Positions 24,171-34,083 are shown, numbered from the stretch's first letter. The stretch: 64,000 bases of DNA from UBA4416 sp038327195 (GCA_038327195.1 JBBQKU010000002.1:62001-126000), one strand, 5' to 3'. Numbers and translations: made by a program. Notes: generated from the letters alone by a model not told the origin.

Positions 24171-24329
24171 TTTTTATTCTATTTTTAAATCAATATTTCT
24201 TTAAAGATTTAAGAGACAATTTGACTCAAAGGATTAAAGAGATTTAGTATAATATCTTTCCTCTTTCTTTCGACAATAATGTCTTTTTAATCTCTTTTAT
24301 CTATTTATTCTCTTCTGTCTTTTTTTTCT

Positions 24330-25805
24330 TTATCTTGTATAATTTGGAGCTTCTCTTGTAATAACAACATTATGCGGATGACTTTCTTTCACTCCAGCTG
24401 CAGTTATTTTAATGAATTTGGCCGCTTGTAATCCTTTAATATCTTTAGCGCCACAATATCCCATTCCCGCTCTTAAACCTCCAATTAATTGGTACATAAC
24501 TTCTGCCAAATGTCCTTTAAACGGAACTCTACCACTAATTCCTTCAGGCACTAATTTTTTAATATCATCTTCCATGTCTTGGAAATATCTGTCTTTTGAG
24601 CCTTTTTGCATGGCCTCTAATGACCCCATTCCTCTATAGGCTTTAAATTGACGGCCTTCAAAAATAATCGTTTCTCCAGGACTTTCTTCTACACCTGCAA
24701 ACATTCCACCCATCATAACTGTACTTGCTCCAGCCGCAATAGCTTTTACAATGTCGCCTGTAAAACGTATACCACCATCTGCTATAATTGGTAAGCGACC
24801 TTTTAAAGCTTGCGCAACATCCATAATTGCTGATAATTGAGGAACACCTACACCTGCAATAATTCGTGTTGTGCAAATTGAACCAGGTCCAATCCCAACT
24901 TTAACTCCATCAGCTCCTGCTTTCATTAAATCTAATGCCGCAGCTCCTGTTGCAATATTTCCTACTATAACTTGCAATTTTGGATATTTCTTTTTTACAG
25001 TTTTTAACATGGTAATTACACCTTTTGAGTGTCCATGTGCTGTATCTATAATAATTGCATCAACACCTGCATTATACAAAGCATCAACTCTTAACATTGT
25101 ATCATGAGTAACACCAACTGCAGCTGCAACTCTTAATCTACCTAAATCATCTTTTGCTGCATTTGGACGAACTTTAATTTTAACAATATCTTTATAAGTA
25201 ATTAAACCAATTAGTTTTTTGTTTTTATCAATTATGGGAAGTTTTTCAATTTTATGATCTTGCAAAACAACTTCTGCTTGTTTAAGAGTAATTCCTTGTA
25301 AAGCGGTAACAGCATCTTTAGCATGCGTCATAACTTCTTTAATTGGACGTTTTAAATTTTTCTCAAAGCGTAAATCTCTATTTGTTACAATGCCTACAAA
25401 AATTTTATTAGCATCGACAACTGGTATTCCTCCAATTTTATTTTCTGCCATAATTGTTAAAACATCACCTATTGTTGCATCTTGAAGTATTGTTAATGGG
25501 TCTGCAATCATGCCACTTTCGCTTCGTTTTACTTTGCGAACATGAGCTGCTTGTTCATCAATCGTCATATTTTTATGTAAAACACCAATACCTCCTTCTT
25601 GTGCAATTGAAATTGCTAATTGATATTCGGTAACCGTATCCATTGCCGCTGAAACGATTGGAGAATTTATTTTAATGTTTTTAGTAAAAGAGCTCGCTAT
25701 GTTTACTTCACGAGGTAATACTTCTGAATAAGCTGGAACTAGTAAAACGTCGTCGTAAGTTAAACCTTCGGGAGCAAATTTGTTTGCTAAAAAAGTTGAT
25801 GCCAT
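24330..25805 (-). CDS. guaB: IMP dehydrogenase
   Basis: 491 residues, full length. Catalytic TIM barrel interrupted by two CBS domains (about 95-205, VLTIMAENKIGGIPVVDAN and VVLQDHKIEKLPIID). The active-site loop is GIGPGSICTTR; the flap is YRGMGSLEAM followed by the Arg-Tyr dyad in KGSKDRYF, and GMGYCGAKDI follows. Oxidises IMP to XMP with NAD+, the first committed step to GMP. A 160-base gap to def suggests separate transcription. Confidence 0.97.
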   Translation of the reverse strand: MASTFLANKFAPEGLTYDDVLLVPAYSEVLPREVNIASSFTKNIKINSPIVSAAMDTVTEYQLAISIAQEGGIGVLHKNMTIDEQAAHVRKVKRSESGMIADPLTILQDATIGDVLTIMAENKIGGIPVVDANKIFVGIVTNRDLRFEKNLKRPIKEVMTHAKDAVTALQGITLKQAEVVLQDHKIEKLPIIDKNKKLIGLITYKDIVKIKVRPNAAKDDLGRLRVAAAVGVTHDTMLRVDALYNAGVDAIIIDTAHGHSKGVITMLKTVKKKYPKLQVIVGNIATGAAALDLMKAGADGVKVGIGPGSICTTRIIAGVGVPQLSAIMDVAQALKGRLPIIADGGIRFTGDIVKAIAAGASTVMMGGMFAGVEESPGETIIFEGRQFKAYRGMGSLEAMQKGSKDRYFQDMEDDIKKLVPEGISGRVPFKGHLAEVMYQLIGGLRAGMGYCGAKDIKGLQAAKFIKITAAGVKESHPHNVVITREAPNYTR

Positions 25806-25833
25806 AATTTGAATTTTAGTTGTAAAATTCGGG

Positions 25834-25841
25834 CAAAAGTA
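25834..25841 (-). promoter_or_regulatory. Candidate -7 element for guaB
   Basis: On the minus strand TACTTTTG fits TAnnTTTG exactly, about 29 bases ahead of the guaB ATG. No clear TTTG is found at the -33 distance, so this is tentative. Confidence 0.35.
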
Positions 25842-25892
25842 AGCAAAAAATACAATTTTAGCTAATATGTTTTTAGGGTTTTAACGAAGTTT

Positions 25893-25932
25893 CTAAAAAA
25901 GAGAAAGTCCCGGCCACTACCCCGAGACTTTC
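25893..25932 (-). terminator. Terminator of the FadL-like gene
   Basis: GAAAGTC / GACTTTC arms with a GC-rich inner helix (CGG/CCG) form an imperfect hairpin. On the minus strand it is followed by CTCTTTTTTA. It lies about 30 bases past the stop of the gene at 25963. Confidence 0.75.
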
Positions 25933-25962
25933 TTAATCAATTAAATTTAGGACTAAACTATA

Positions 25963-27453
25963 CTAAAACTTACTACCTATAGTAATACCAATTGTCGTGC
26001 CAAAATTATTTAAGGCTGTTTTATCTACGTAATTGGAGTTATACATATAATAATCTTCACTACTAATGCGACGAGTAAATGAAACATCGAGATATGTTTT
26101 TTTGTTACGAATACCAATCCCACCAGTAAAAAATGAGGTGACTAAATTGCCAGAAAATGTTTGTCCAAATGGGCTACCATACATGGCATAACCTAAACGA
26201 ACAAATACAGGTTTTATATTTGCTTCTGCTCCAACTCTTAAATTGGAAGTTCGGTCGTATTTACTTCTAATAGTTTGATTAACGCCTGAAAAAACAGAAG
26301 CTCCAGTATTTTGTAAATAGGCTTGTTTGTAATTAATTATATCATAATCAATATTTAGGGCACCAAATTTTTTATATAGTAGGGCAATGCTACCCGTAAA
26401 TTTCATAGGGGTAATTATTTTATAATTATATTTTCCAATAGGTCTTTTTGGGTCTTCAGTTGTATAAGATCCACCTTCATCATAACTAGCTTTCATGTCA
26501 TAGTTATAAGTATCTGTTAAATTATAAACAGTTGGTGAATTAAAACTGGCTCCAACTCTTATAAATTCTGAAGCACGATAAATAAGCCCTAATTTTAAAT
26601 TATATCCACTACCAGTTGTTTTAAAAGATTCTATGTACCTTAATTCTTTAAAGCCCCCAACTTTTTCAGAAGGATAATACCAAACAGGATAATCGTAATT
26701 TCCTTTTCTGATAGAGTCTTTATCATCTGTTTCAGAATAAATAGATGAGTAATTATAGTTAACATTTGGAATACCTAAAGTAGCACCCATATATAATTTA
26801 TCTTTAAAGCCATAAGCGTAATTAAAACACCATTCATTGTTTCTGCCCGATGTTTCAATAGTTTTAGCTTGCGTTACGTTATATTTTGGATTTACTAAAC
26901 TATAATATTTTCCATTTATGGTATCAATTAAATATACTTCATAAGCTAAACCAGCAAATGTTGCATCTAAATTTTTTATCGAACTACTACCTGCAGTTGC
27001 TAAAATGTCTTGTGTGATGCTTTTATGATTACTACTTCCACTAATGTTTGTAAGTGAATTATAATTTGAAATTTGATTACAAGATAATCCAATAGCATGA
27101 TGATTTTCAATATTTGTTTTACTATCCCAAGCTCCTACTAATGTTAAACCGTCAAACGGTAAACTAGCCTTAAAATCTTTAGTAACCGTATTATTGTGAT
27201 TGGCAGATACAGAATTAAATTTTAAACCAACAGAAATATTAATGTCTCCTTTTTTATATAATCCAATTCCTGCAGGGTTTATAGCCATGCAACTTCCGTC
27301 TGCACCTAAAGCCCCAAAAGAACCTGCCATGGCTTTACTACGGGAACTACCGCCAAAAAATGTTTGGGAATATCTTATAGCATCAATATCATTTTGTGAT
27401 ATAACACTTAATGATAACAAGCTTATGGCTGTTAAAATTTTGAAATGTATCAT
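25963..27453 (-). CDS. OmpP1/FadL-family outer membrane protein
   Basis: 496 residues with a signal peptide (cleavage near SVISQ). The N-terminal FadL-type plug region contains GGSSRSKAMAGSFGALGADG and CMAINPAGIGLYK, followed by many amphipathic beta strands and a terminal aromatic residue (GITIGSKF), as in outer-membrane barrels. The family passes hydrophobic molecules such as fatty acids or aromatics; the substrate here is unknown. The gene directly follows the Tyr/Asn/Gly-rich lipoprotein gene (33-base gap). Confidence 0.87.
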   Translation of the reverse strand: MIHFKILTAISLLSLSVISQNDIDAIRYSQTFFGGSSRSKAMAGSFGALGADGSCMAINPAGIGLYKKGDINISVGLKFNSVSANHNNTVTKDFKASLPFDGLTLVGAWDSKTNIENHHAIGLSCNQISNYNSLTNISGSSNHKSITQDILATAGSSSIKNLDATFAGLAYEVYLIDTINGKYYSLVNPKYNVTQAKTIETSGRNNEWCFNYAYGFKDKLYMGATLGIPNVNYNYSSIYSETDDKDSIRKGNYDYPVWYYPSEKVGGFKELRYIESFKTTGSGYNLKLGLIYRASEFIRVGASFNSPTVYNLTDTYNYDMKASYDEGGSYTTEDPKRPIGKYNYKIITPMKFTGSIALLYKKFGALNIDYDIINYKQAYLQNTGASVFSGVNQTIRSKYDRTSNLRVGAEANIKPVFVRLGYAMYGSPFGQTFSGNLVTSFFTGGIGIRNKKTYLDVSFTRRISSEDYYMYNSNYVDKTALNNFGTTIGITIGSKF

Positions 27454-27486
27454 AATAAATTAACTCTAAATGAATGAAATTGAAAA

Positions 27487-28773
27487 CTATCTTGGACGAG
27501 AACCTCCGTTGTTAGACGGTTGTGAATTACCACCATTATTGTTAGGTGCTTGTGGCGATTCGTGTTGCCTAACAGGCTGCTCGAATCTTGGCGATTCATT
27601 TTGTTGCCTAACAGGTTGTTGTCTAACAGGTTGTTGTCTAATAGGTTCTTGTTTTACAGGAACTTCGTTTGAGTTGTTATTATTTCTAACAGGTTGTTCG
27701 TATGTGTTAGATTTTACAGGCTGTTCATGAGTTGAATTATTATTTCTAACTGGCTGATTATTTGGATTATCTGTGTTTCTTATTGGAGAATTATTTCTTA
27801 TTTCGCCTGTTTGGTAAGTATTGTTATTATTTCTAATTGGATTAGAATTATTATCAAAATTATTAGATTTTGGTCTAGAAATAGGTGCAAATTTTTCTGT
27901 TTTTTCTTGTTGTTCAACTACCGCATTAGTATACCTATTATAATAGGAATCGTCCGTTGATTTCATTCCTGGATTTGACGATTGTCTTCCATTTCCTCCA
28001 CCATGTGAACTTCTTGGGCCGTAAGTATAAGAACTATTATAGTCATGGCTATTATAATAACCCCAACCGTTGTTTCCATAATAATTATTCCAACCGTTAT
28101 ATCCGTTATATCCATAAGGGTTTCCATAACCACTATTATAACCGTAACCAAAACCAAATGAATTGCCATATCCATAAGGCATTCCATAATAGCCATTATT
28201 ATAACCAGAGTAATAACCATTATTGAACCCATTATTATAACCATTCATATAAGGGTTGTATCCATTATATCCATAACCATTATTGCATCCCCAACCATTA
28301 TTTGCATAAAAACTGACTGATGGATTATAACTATAATTATTATAACTACTTCCCCACCAGCTATATCCATTATAAACGCTTACACCATAATTATAGGGAT
28401 TATGATTGTACCAATAAGAATTAGTATAATAGTTATCATAATAGCTTAAGCCATTGATTGAATTATCAAAACGTTTTACACGAGTTGCATATTCATAATC
28501 GTAATAATCATCGTATTTAAACTCTCTATCTTTATAATTAGGATTAGCATCATCTAAAGCTTTTTGAGCTAAACGAGCATCGTTTATAGAATCATTATAG
28601 CGTTGTTTATAAGCATCTTCTTTCGCTTTTTGAATTGCGGCTAATCTCGCTTCTTCCTTTCTTTCAGTGGATGGATTAGCATAAACATCATCAGTAAAAG
28701 TACCTGCTTTTTTTAAAGCACAGGATGACAAGAAAATAGAAATGACAACGGAAAATAAAACAAAGTTTTTCAT
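27487..28773 (-). CDS. Tyr/Asn/Gly-rich low-complexity lipoprotein
   Basis: 428 residues starting MKNFVLFSVVISIFLSSCAL: lipobox LSSC, anchored at C18. Residues about 35-90 are charged and helical; about 110-260 are extremely rich in Tyr, Asn and Gly (units like NGYNPY, YNNGYYS, NPYGYNG); about 300-428 are Asn/Gln/Pro-rich with repeated (Q/N)PVR(N/Q) units. No catalytic domain is seen. The composition resembles prion-like or adhesive sequences. Possibly a surface or matrix protein exported with the neighbouring porin; the function is unknown. Confidence 0.75.
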   Translation of the reverse strand: MKNFVLFSVVISIFLSSCALKKAGTFTDDVYANPSTERKEEARLAAIQKAKEDAYKQRYNDSINDARLAQKALDDANPNYKDREFKYDDYYDYEYATRVKRFDNSINGLSYYDNYYTNSYWYNHNPYNYGVSVYNGYSWWGSSYNNYSYNPSVSFYANNGWGCNNGYGYNGYNPYMNGYNNGFNNGYYSGYNNGYYGMPYGYGNSFGFGYGYNSGYGNPYGYNGYNGWNNYYGNNGWGYYNSHDYNSSYTYGPRSSHGGGNGRQSSNPGMKSTDDSYYNRYTNAVVEQQEKTEKFAPISRPKSNNFDNNSNPIRNNNNTYQTGEIRNNSPIRNTDNPNNQPVRNNNSTHEQPVKSNTYEQPVRNNNNSNEVPVKQEPIRQQPVRQQPVRQQNESPRFEQPVRQHESPQAPNNNGGNSQPSNNGGSRPR

Positions 28774-28816
28774 TATTTTTAGTTTTAAATATTAGCCAAT
28801 AGGTCTAATAAAAGTT

Positions 28817-28824
28817 TAACTTTG
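28817..28824 (+). promoter_or_regulatory. Candidate -7 element for proS
   Basis: TAACTTTG fits TAnnTTTG exactly and lies 79 bases ahead of the proS ATG. No TTTG was found at the expected -33 position. Confidence 0.35.
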
Positions 28825-28903
28825 CGGGGTTTTGTGAGTATAAAGTTACAAAATTAATGCCGAAAAAAAATAAAAAAATATATTTTAACAATTGTTAATA
28901 GTT

Positions 28904-30382
28904 ATGAGTAAAGATTTAACATCAAGAGCCGCCGATTATAGTAAATGGTATAATGATATTGTTGTAAAGGCTGATTTAGCTGATCATTCTGCAGTACGCG
29001 GGTGTATGGTTATAAAACCTTATGGTTATGGTATTTGGGAAAACATGCAAAAAACATTAGATAAAATGTTTAAAGATACAGGGCATGTTAACGCCTATTT
29101 TCCATTATTTATACCAAAAAGTTTATTTGAAGCTGAAGAAAAAAATGCTGAAGGTTTTGCTAAGGAATGTGCGATTGTAACGCATTACCGTTTAAAAACT
29201 GATCCAAATAATCCTGGAAAATTAATGGTTGACCCAGAAGCAAAGCTTGAGGAAGAACTAATTGTTAGACCTACGAGTGAAGCAATAATCTGGAATACTT
29301 ATAAAGGTTGGATACAATCTTATAGAGATTTACCATTGCTTATTAATCAATGGGCAAATGTTGTGCGTTGGGAAATGCGCACACGTTTATTTTTAAGAAC
29401 GGCTGAATTTCTTTGGCAAGAAGGGCATACAGCTCATGCAACAAAAGAAGAAGCTATTATTGAAACAGAAAAAATGCTTGATGTTTATGCTGATTTTGTT
29501 GAAAATTGGATGGCTGTGCCTGTTGTAAAAGGAATGAAAACTGCTAACGAACGTTTTGCTGGCGCAGATGAAACTTATTGTATTGAAGCTTTAATGCAAG
29601 ATGGAAAGGCCTTGCAAGCTGGGACGTCACATTTTTTAGGACAAAATTTTGCTAAGGCTTTTGATGTACAATTTGTAACAAAAGATAATAAAAAAGAATT
29701 TGTTTGGGCAACTTCTTGGGGAGTTTCAACCCGATTAATGGGTGCTTTAATAATGAGCCATAGTGATGATAATGGATTGGTTTTACCTCCAAAATTAGCG
29801 CCAATACAAGTTGTAATTGTTCCGATTTATAGAACTGATGAAGGCTTAGCGAAAATAAGTGAAGTTGTTTTAAAGTTAAAAACTAATCTTCAAGCTAAAG
29901 GCATTTCAGTAAAATATGATGATAATGATACGCGTAAACCAGGTTGGAAATTTGCTGAGCATGAATTAAAAGGTGTACCGGTTCGAATTGGAATTGGAGA
30001 ACGTGATTTAGAAAATGGAACCATTGAATTAGCTCGTAGAGATACACTAACTAAAGAAACTGTTGCTATTGAAGGTATTGAATCGGTTATTGAAAATTTA
30101 TTAATTGATATTCAAAATAACTTATTTAATAGAGCAAAAGAACGTCAAACTCAAAGTACTTATCTAGTTGATACTTATGCTGATTTTAAAACAACATTGG
30201 ATGAAAAGCCAGGTTTTATTTTAGCACATTGGGATGGAACTCCTGAAACTGAAGAGAAAATTAAAGAAGAAACCAAAGCTACTATTCGTTGTGTTCCTTT
30301 AAATAATAAACAAGAAGCTGGTGTTTGTATTTACAGCGGAAAACCAAGTAAACAAAGAGTTTTATTTGCTAGAGCGTATTAA
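28904..30382 (+). CDS. proS: Prolyl-tRNA synthetase, archaeal/eukaryotic-type (ProS type 3)
   Basis: 492 residues from the ATG at 28904; an in-frame TTG four codons earlier was rejected. Class II core with motif 2 WANVVRWEMRTRLFLRTAEF followed by WQEGHTAHAT, motif 3 GWGVSTRLMGALIMSH-like, an anticodon-binding domain (about 285-390) and the C-terminal zinc-binding-like domain ending in RVLFARAY. It lacks the bacterial-type editing insertion, which marks the short ProRS form. Charges tRNA-Pro. It is the first gene of a plus-strand run and is followed after 3 bases by mscS. Confidence 0.96.
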   Translation: MSKDLTSRAADYSKWYNDIVVKADLADHSAVRGCMVIKPYGYGIWENMQKTLDKMFKDTGHVNAYFPLFIPKSLFEAEEKNAEGFAKECAIVTHYRLKTDPNNPGKLMVDPEAKLEEELIVRPTSEAIIWNTYKGWIQSYRDLPLLINQWANVVRWEMRTRLFLRTAEFLWQEGHTAHATKEEAIIETEKMLDVYADFVENWMAVPVVKGMKTANERFAGADETYCIEALMQDGKALQAGTSHFLGQNFAKAFDVQFVTKDNKKEFVWATSWGVSTRLMGALIMSHSDDNGLVLPPKLAPIQVVIVPIYRTDEGLAKISEVVLKLKTNLQAKGISVKYDDNDTRKPGWKFAEHELKGVPVRIGIGERDLENGTIELARRDTLTKETVAIEGIESVIENLLIDIQNNLFNRAKERQTQSTYLVDTYADFKTTLDEKPGFILAHWDGTPETEEKIKEETKATIRCVPLNNKQEAGVCIYSGKPSKQRVLFARAY

Positions 30383-30385
30383 AAA

Positions 30386-31207
30386 ATGGATACAAAATTT
30401 TTAAATATTGAAAAACATATCGAGCATTTTATTTCAATGTTAGTAGAGTATACTCCTAAATTAATTGGAGCATTTTTAGTATTGTTTTTTGGTCTTTGGT
30501 TAATTAGACGACTTGCTAAAGTTGCATCAAAGGCAATGGATAAAAAAGATTTAGACGTCTCTTTACGAACGTTTTTATTAAGTTTATTATCGGTTGGTTT
30601 AAAAGTAATTTTAATAGTTACCGTTGCAGGGATGATTGGCATTGGAACTACATCTTTTGTAACAATACTCGGTGCGGCAGGTTTAGCAGTTGGTTTAGCG
30701 TTACAAGGGTCATTATCCAATTTTGCAGGAGGAGTTTTGCTACTCATTTTTAAACCTTATAAAGTAGACGATGTTATTGAAGTACTTGGACAAACGGGTA
30801 AAGTAACAGAAATACAAGTTTTTAATACATTACTCATTACATCCGATTTAAAAACAATTATTTTGCCAAACGGAGCTGTTTCTAATGGAACTATAGTAAA
30901 TTATAGCAGGAATGGATTATTAAGAGGTAATGTAGACGTTGTGGTTTCCGCAAGTAATGATATTGATAAAGTGAAAGAATTACTTTTAGCTGCGGTTATA
31001 AAACATCCTTTAATTATTAAAGAACCACAACCTGATATTGTAGCCGTCAAAATTATTGATAACGCTGTAACTCTTTCTATTAAAGCTTATGGAAAGTCGG
31101 ATGATCTTTCTCAAATAAATTCCGACATCGTTCAAATTGCAAAAAAAGTGTTTGAACAACATAAAATTGATGCACCTGTTCAGTTGAGGTTAGTGCAAAA
31201 TAGTTAA
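30386..31207 (+). CDS. Small-conductance mechanosensitive channel (MscS family)
   Basis: 273 residues, about the size of E. coli MscS. Three membrane helices: about 20-45, 65-85 and the pore helix TM3 in TILGAAGLAVGLALQGSLSN with its glycine/alanine packing pattern. The cytosolic beta domain starts PYKVDDVIEVLGQTGKV and continues LPNGAVSNGTIVNYSRNG. Opens under membrane tension to release solutes in hypo-osmotic shock. Three bases separate it from proS, so it is probably co-transcribed. Confidence 0.94.
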   Translation: MDTKFLNIEKHIEHFISMLVEYTPKLIGAFLVLFFGLWLIRRLAKVASKAMDKKDLDVSLRTFLLSLLSVGLKVILIVTVAGMIGIGTTSFVTILGAAGLAVGLALQGSLSNFAGGVLLLIFKPYKVDDVIEVLGQTGKVTEIQVFNTLLITSDLKTIILPNGAVSNGTIVNYSRNGLLRGNVDVVVSASNDIDKVKELLLAAVIKHPLIIKEPQPDIVAVKIIDNAVTLSIKAYGKSDDLSQINSDIVQIAKKVFEQHKIDAPVQLRLVQNS

Positions 31208-31286
31208 GAGTTAACTAATAATATTCTTTATATTTTAGTCCCGAAAAATTATTTATCTTTAAAGTCTTAAAAACAAAATAATTGCC

Positions 31287-32627
31287 ATGTTTGATAATTT
31301 ATCCGAAAAACTAGAAAGAGCCCTTAAAACACTTAAAGGTCAAGGAAAAATAACTGAAATAAATGTTGCCGAAACTTTGAAAGAAGTTCGTAAAGCATTA
31401 CTAGATGCCGATGTTAACTTTAAAGTTGCAAAAACGTTTACTGATACAATAAAAGAAAAGGCGTTAGGGCAAAATGTATTAACTGCTGTTTCTCCAAGTC
31501 AATTGCTAGTTAAAATTACTCATGATGAGTTAACTCAATTAATGGGTGGACAAATGGAAGAGATTTTCTTAGGAGGAAATCCAACCATTATTATGATGAG
31601 TGGTTTACAAGGTTCAGGTAAAACTACGTTTACTGGAAAGTTAGCTAATTTTTTAAAAACTAAAAAAGGTAAAAAACCATTATTGGTTGCTTGCGACGTT
31701 TATCGTCCGGCTGCAATTGATCAATTACATGTTTTAGCTGAGCAAATTGGCGTTGATGTTTATTCGAATAAAGAAGAAAAAAATCCAATAAAGATTGCAC
31801 AAGCTGCAATTATTCAAGCTAAGGAAAATGGAAATAGCATTGTTTTAATTGATACGGCTGGTCGTTTAGCTGTTGATGAGCAAATGATGAACGAAATTGC
31901 TGATTTAAAAAAAGCAATTAATCCCAACGAAATTTTATTTGTTGTAGATGCCATGACAGGTCAAGATGCTGTAAATACAGCAAAAGCATTTAATGATCGT
32001 TTAGATTTTGATGGCGTTGTATTAACAAAATTAGATGGTGATACACGTGGTGGAGCTGCATTATCAATAAAGTCAGTCGTTAACAAACCAATTAAATTTA
32101 TTGGTACTGGCGAAAAAATGGAAGCGTTGGATGTTTTTTATCCAGAACGTATGGCTGATCGTATTTTGGGAATGGGTGACGTTGTAACTTTAGTTGAACG
32201 CGCACAAGAACAATTTAATGAGGAAGAAGCACGAAAATTATCTAAAAAAATTGCCAAAAATCAATTTGACTTTAACGACTTTTTAGGTCAGTTACAGCAA
32301 ATAAAAAAAATGGGAAATATTAAAGATTTGGTTGGAATGATTCCTGGCGTTGGAAAAAGTTTAAAAGATACCGAAATTAAAGAAGATGCCTTTAAAGGTA
32401 TTGAAGCCATCATCGGTTCTATGACTCCAAAAGAAAGAAGTAATCCTGAATTATTAAATGGATCTCGTCGTTTGCGTATTTCAAAGGGAAGTGGACAAAC
32501 TATTACGGAGGTTAATAAATTATTAAAGCAATTTGAAGATACGCGAAAGATGATGCGCATGATGGGCGATAAAAATAAAATGGCTCAATTGATGAAACAA
32601 ATGCCAGGTGGAATGCCAAAAATGTAA
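31287..32627 (+). CDS. ffh: Signal recognition particle protein Ffh
   Basis: 446 residues: N domain (1-90), G domain with G1 GLQGSGKTTFTGKL (about 107), DVYRPAAIDQL, G3 DTAGRL and G4 TKLDGDTRGGAALS, then the Met-rich M domain (about 300-446) ending in KQMPGGMPKM. Binds signal sequences and 4.5S RNA and docks with FtsY to deliver proteins to the membrane. No SRP RNA gene was seen in the window. It is preceded by a 79-base gap. Confidence 0.97.
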   Translation: MFDNLSEKLERALKTLKGQGKITEINVAETLKEVRKALLDADVNFKVAKTFTDTIKEKALGQNVLTAVSPSQLLVKITHDELTQLMGGQMEEIFLGGNPTIIMMSGLQGSGKTTFTGKLANFLKTKKGKKPLLVACDVYRPAAIDQLHVLAEQIGVDVYSNKEEKNPIKIAQAAIIQAKENGNSIVLIDTAGRLAVDEQMMNEIADLKKAINPNEILFVVDAMTGQDAVNTAKAFNDRLDFDGVVLTKLDGDTRGGAALSIKSVVNKPIKFIGTGEKMEALDVFYPERMADRILGMGDVVTLVERAQEQFNEEEARKLSKKIAKNQFDFNDFLGQLQQIKKMGNIKDLVGMIPGVGKSLKDTEIKEDAFKGIEAIIGSMTPKERSNPELLNGSRRLRISKGSGQTITEVNKLLKQFEDTRKMMRMMGDKNKMAQLMKQMPGGMPKM

Positions 32628-32664
32628 GAATTGATTAAAAGTTGAAAAGGTAGAAAATTTTAAA

Positions 32665-33099
32665 ATGAAAAAAGTTATAATAATATTACTTATATGCAAT
32701 ATAATTTTTTCATTTTTGACCTGTAGGAAAAAACTTGCTGATCCAATTAATTTATATGGTATTTGGGTTTCAGATGATGGATCATGTGGTTATTTGTATT
32801 TAGACTTAAAAAAAAATGGGCCTAGTCAATATGGTACGGATTCACCTGCAATTGGCTGTCATGATAAGATCTTTAAAGGAAAATCAAGAATTACTAAACA
32901 TTTTTTATATGTAGGAATTACAAAATTTGAGATTCTAGAACAACCTGAATTAGTTTCAGGAAATGAAGTGAGAGGTTGGACTAAAATAATTGGTAATCAG
33001 ATTGATAAAAAAGGAATTGTTACTGCTAAAATGAAATTAAAAAATGGTTTATTTCATGGTAGAATTGATCTTCAATTTTATAAGGTTATTGATTATTAA
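32665..33099 (+). CDS. Hypothetical lipoprotein
   Basis: 144 residues: the N-terminal hydrophobic stretch and FLTCRKK suggest lipidation at C20. The mature part looks like a small beta-sandwich (LYGIWVSDDGSCGYLYLDL near 30, GRIDLQFYKV at the end), with two more cysteines. No family recognised. It lies between ffh and folD in the same direction. Composition is like its neighbours. Confidence 0.65.
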   Translation: MKKVIIILLICNIIFSFLTCRKKLADPINLYGIWVSDDGSCGYLYLDLKKNGPSQYGTDSPAIGCHDKIFKGKSRITKHFLYVGITKFEILEQPELVSGNEVRGWTKIIGNQIDKKGIVTAKMKLKNGLFHGRIDLQFYKVIDY

Positions 33100-33153
33100 T
33101 TGTATTTCAAACACCATAAATTACCTATATATTCAAAATTTCAATATAATTCG

Positions 33154-34029
33154 ATGATACTAATAGACGGAAAAAAAATATCACTTGAGCTTCAAGCAGA
33201 AATTGCTATTGAAGTTAAAGAATTAATTGCTAAAGGAAAGAAGCAACCACACTTAGCAGCTATTTTAGTTGGTGATGATCCTGCGTCTCAAACTTATGTA
33301 AATAATAAAGTTAAGGCTTGCGAAAATGTTGGTTTTAAATCAACTTTAGTGAAATTTGAACCCAATGTTTCTGAACAAAAATTATTAGCTAAGATTGAAG
33401 AATTAAATAATGATATTGATATTGATGGGTATATTGTGCAACTGCCATTGCCTCGACATATTTCAGAACAAAAAATTATTGAAGCTATTAAGCCGAGTAA
33501 AGATGTAGATGGTTTTCATCCTATCAATGTTGGGCGTTTAGTTTTAAATTTACCAACCTATGTAAGCGCAACTCCTTTTGGTATAGTTCAATTATTAGAA
33601 CGTTACAATATTCCAACCGATGGAAAACATTGTGTAGTGATTGGTCGAAGTCATATTGTAGGTTCGCCAATGAGTATATTAATGGCTAAAAATACTAATC
33701 TTGGAAACTGCACAGTAACGCTTTGTCACAGTCACACAAAAAATTTAAAGGAACACACTTTAAACGCTGACATTATTATTGCAGCTATTGGTAAACCAAA
33801 TTTTGTAACTGCTGATATGGTAAAAGAAGGAGCAGTTATTATTGATGTTGGTATTAACAGAGTAGATGATGCATCATTACCAAAAGGGTTTAAATTAGTT
33901 GGTGATGTAAAGTTTGATGAGGTTTCTAAAAAAGCATCATACATAACTCCAGTACCTGGTGGAGTAGGTCCAATGACAATTGCCTCTCTTATAAAAAACA
34001 CCTTGATTGCTGCTAAAAAAGAGTTTTAG
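33154..34029 (+). CDS. folD: Bifunctional methylenetetrahydrofolate dehydrogenase/cyclohydrolase
   Basis: 291 residues from the ATG at 33154; the longer frame from a TTG at 33100 adds 18 residues that do not belong to the family. Catalytic Lys in SQTYVNNKVKACENVG, DGYIVQLPLPRH, NADP-binding VVIGRSHIVGSPMSILM and the C-terminal PVPGGVGPMT. Interconverts methylene-, methenyl- and formyl-tetrahydrofolate. It is preceded by about 54 bases of non-coding sequence after the lipoprotein. Confidence 0.96.
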   Translation: MILIDGKKISLELQAEIAIEVKELIAKGKKQPHLAAILVGDDPASQTYVNNKVKACENVGFKSTLVKFEPNVSEQKLLAKIEELNNDIDIDGYIVQLPLPRHISEQKIIEAIKPSKDVDGFHPINVGRLVLNLPTYVSATPFGIVQLLERYNIPTDGKHCVVIGRSHIVGSPMSILMAKNTNLGNCTVTLCHSHTKNLKEHTLNADIIIAAIGKPNFVTADMVKEGAVIIDVGINRVDDASLPKGFKLVGDVKFDEVSKKASYITPVPGGVGPMTIASLIKNTLIAAKKEF

Positions 34030-34083
34030 CTTTTTGTATTTAAAACTTTAAAACAATTTGTGAGTTTTGGTGTTTTATAATTA

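Noticed and set aside
27470..27730. Cys-rich plus-strand frame with repeated TGCCLTGC-like units, suggestive of a metallothionein
   Set aside because: It is the antisense shadow of the PVRQ repeats of the lipoprotein gene on the minus strand.
27957..28244. Tyr/His/Asn-rich and Ile/Met-rich frames on both strands
   Set aside because: Shadows of the Tyr/Asn/Gly repeat tract in other frames.
28892..28903. Upstream TTG start for proS
   Set aside because: A normal ATG lies four codons downstream and gives the usual N-terminus.
33100..33153. 18-residue extension of FolD from a TTG start
   Set aside because: The residues do not fit the FolD N-terminus, and the ATG at 33154 starts the conserved fold.
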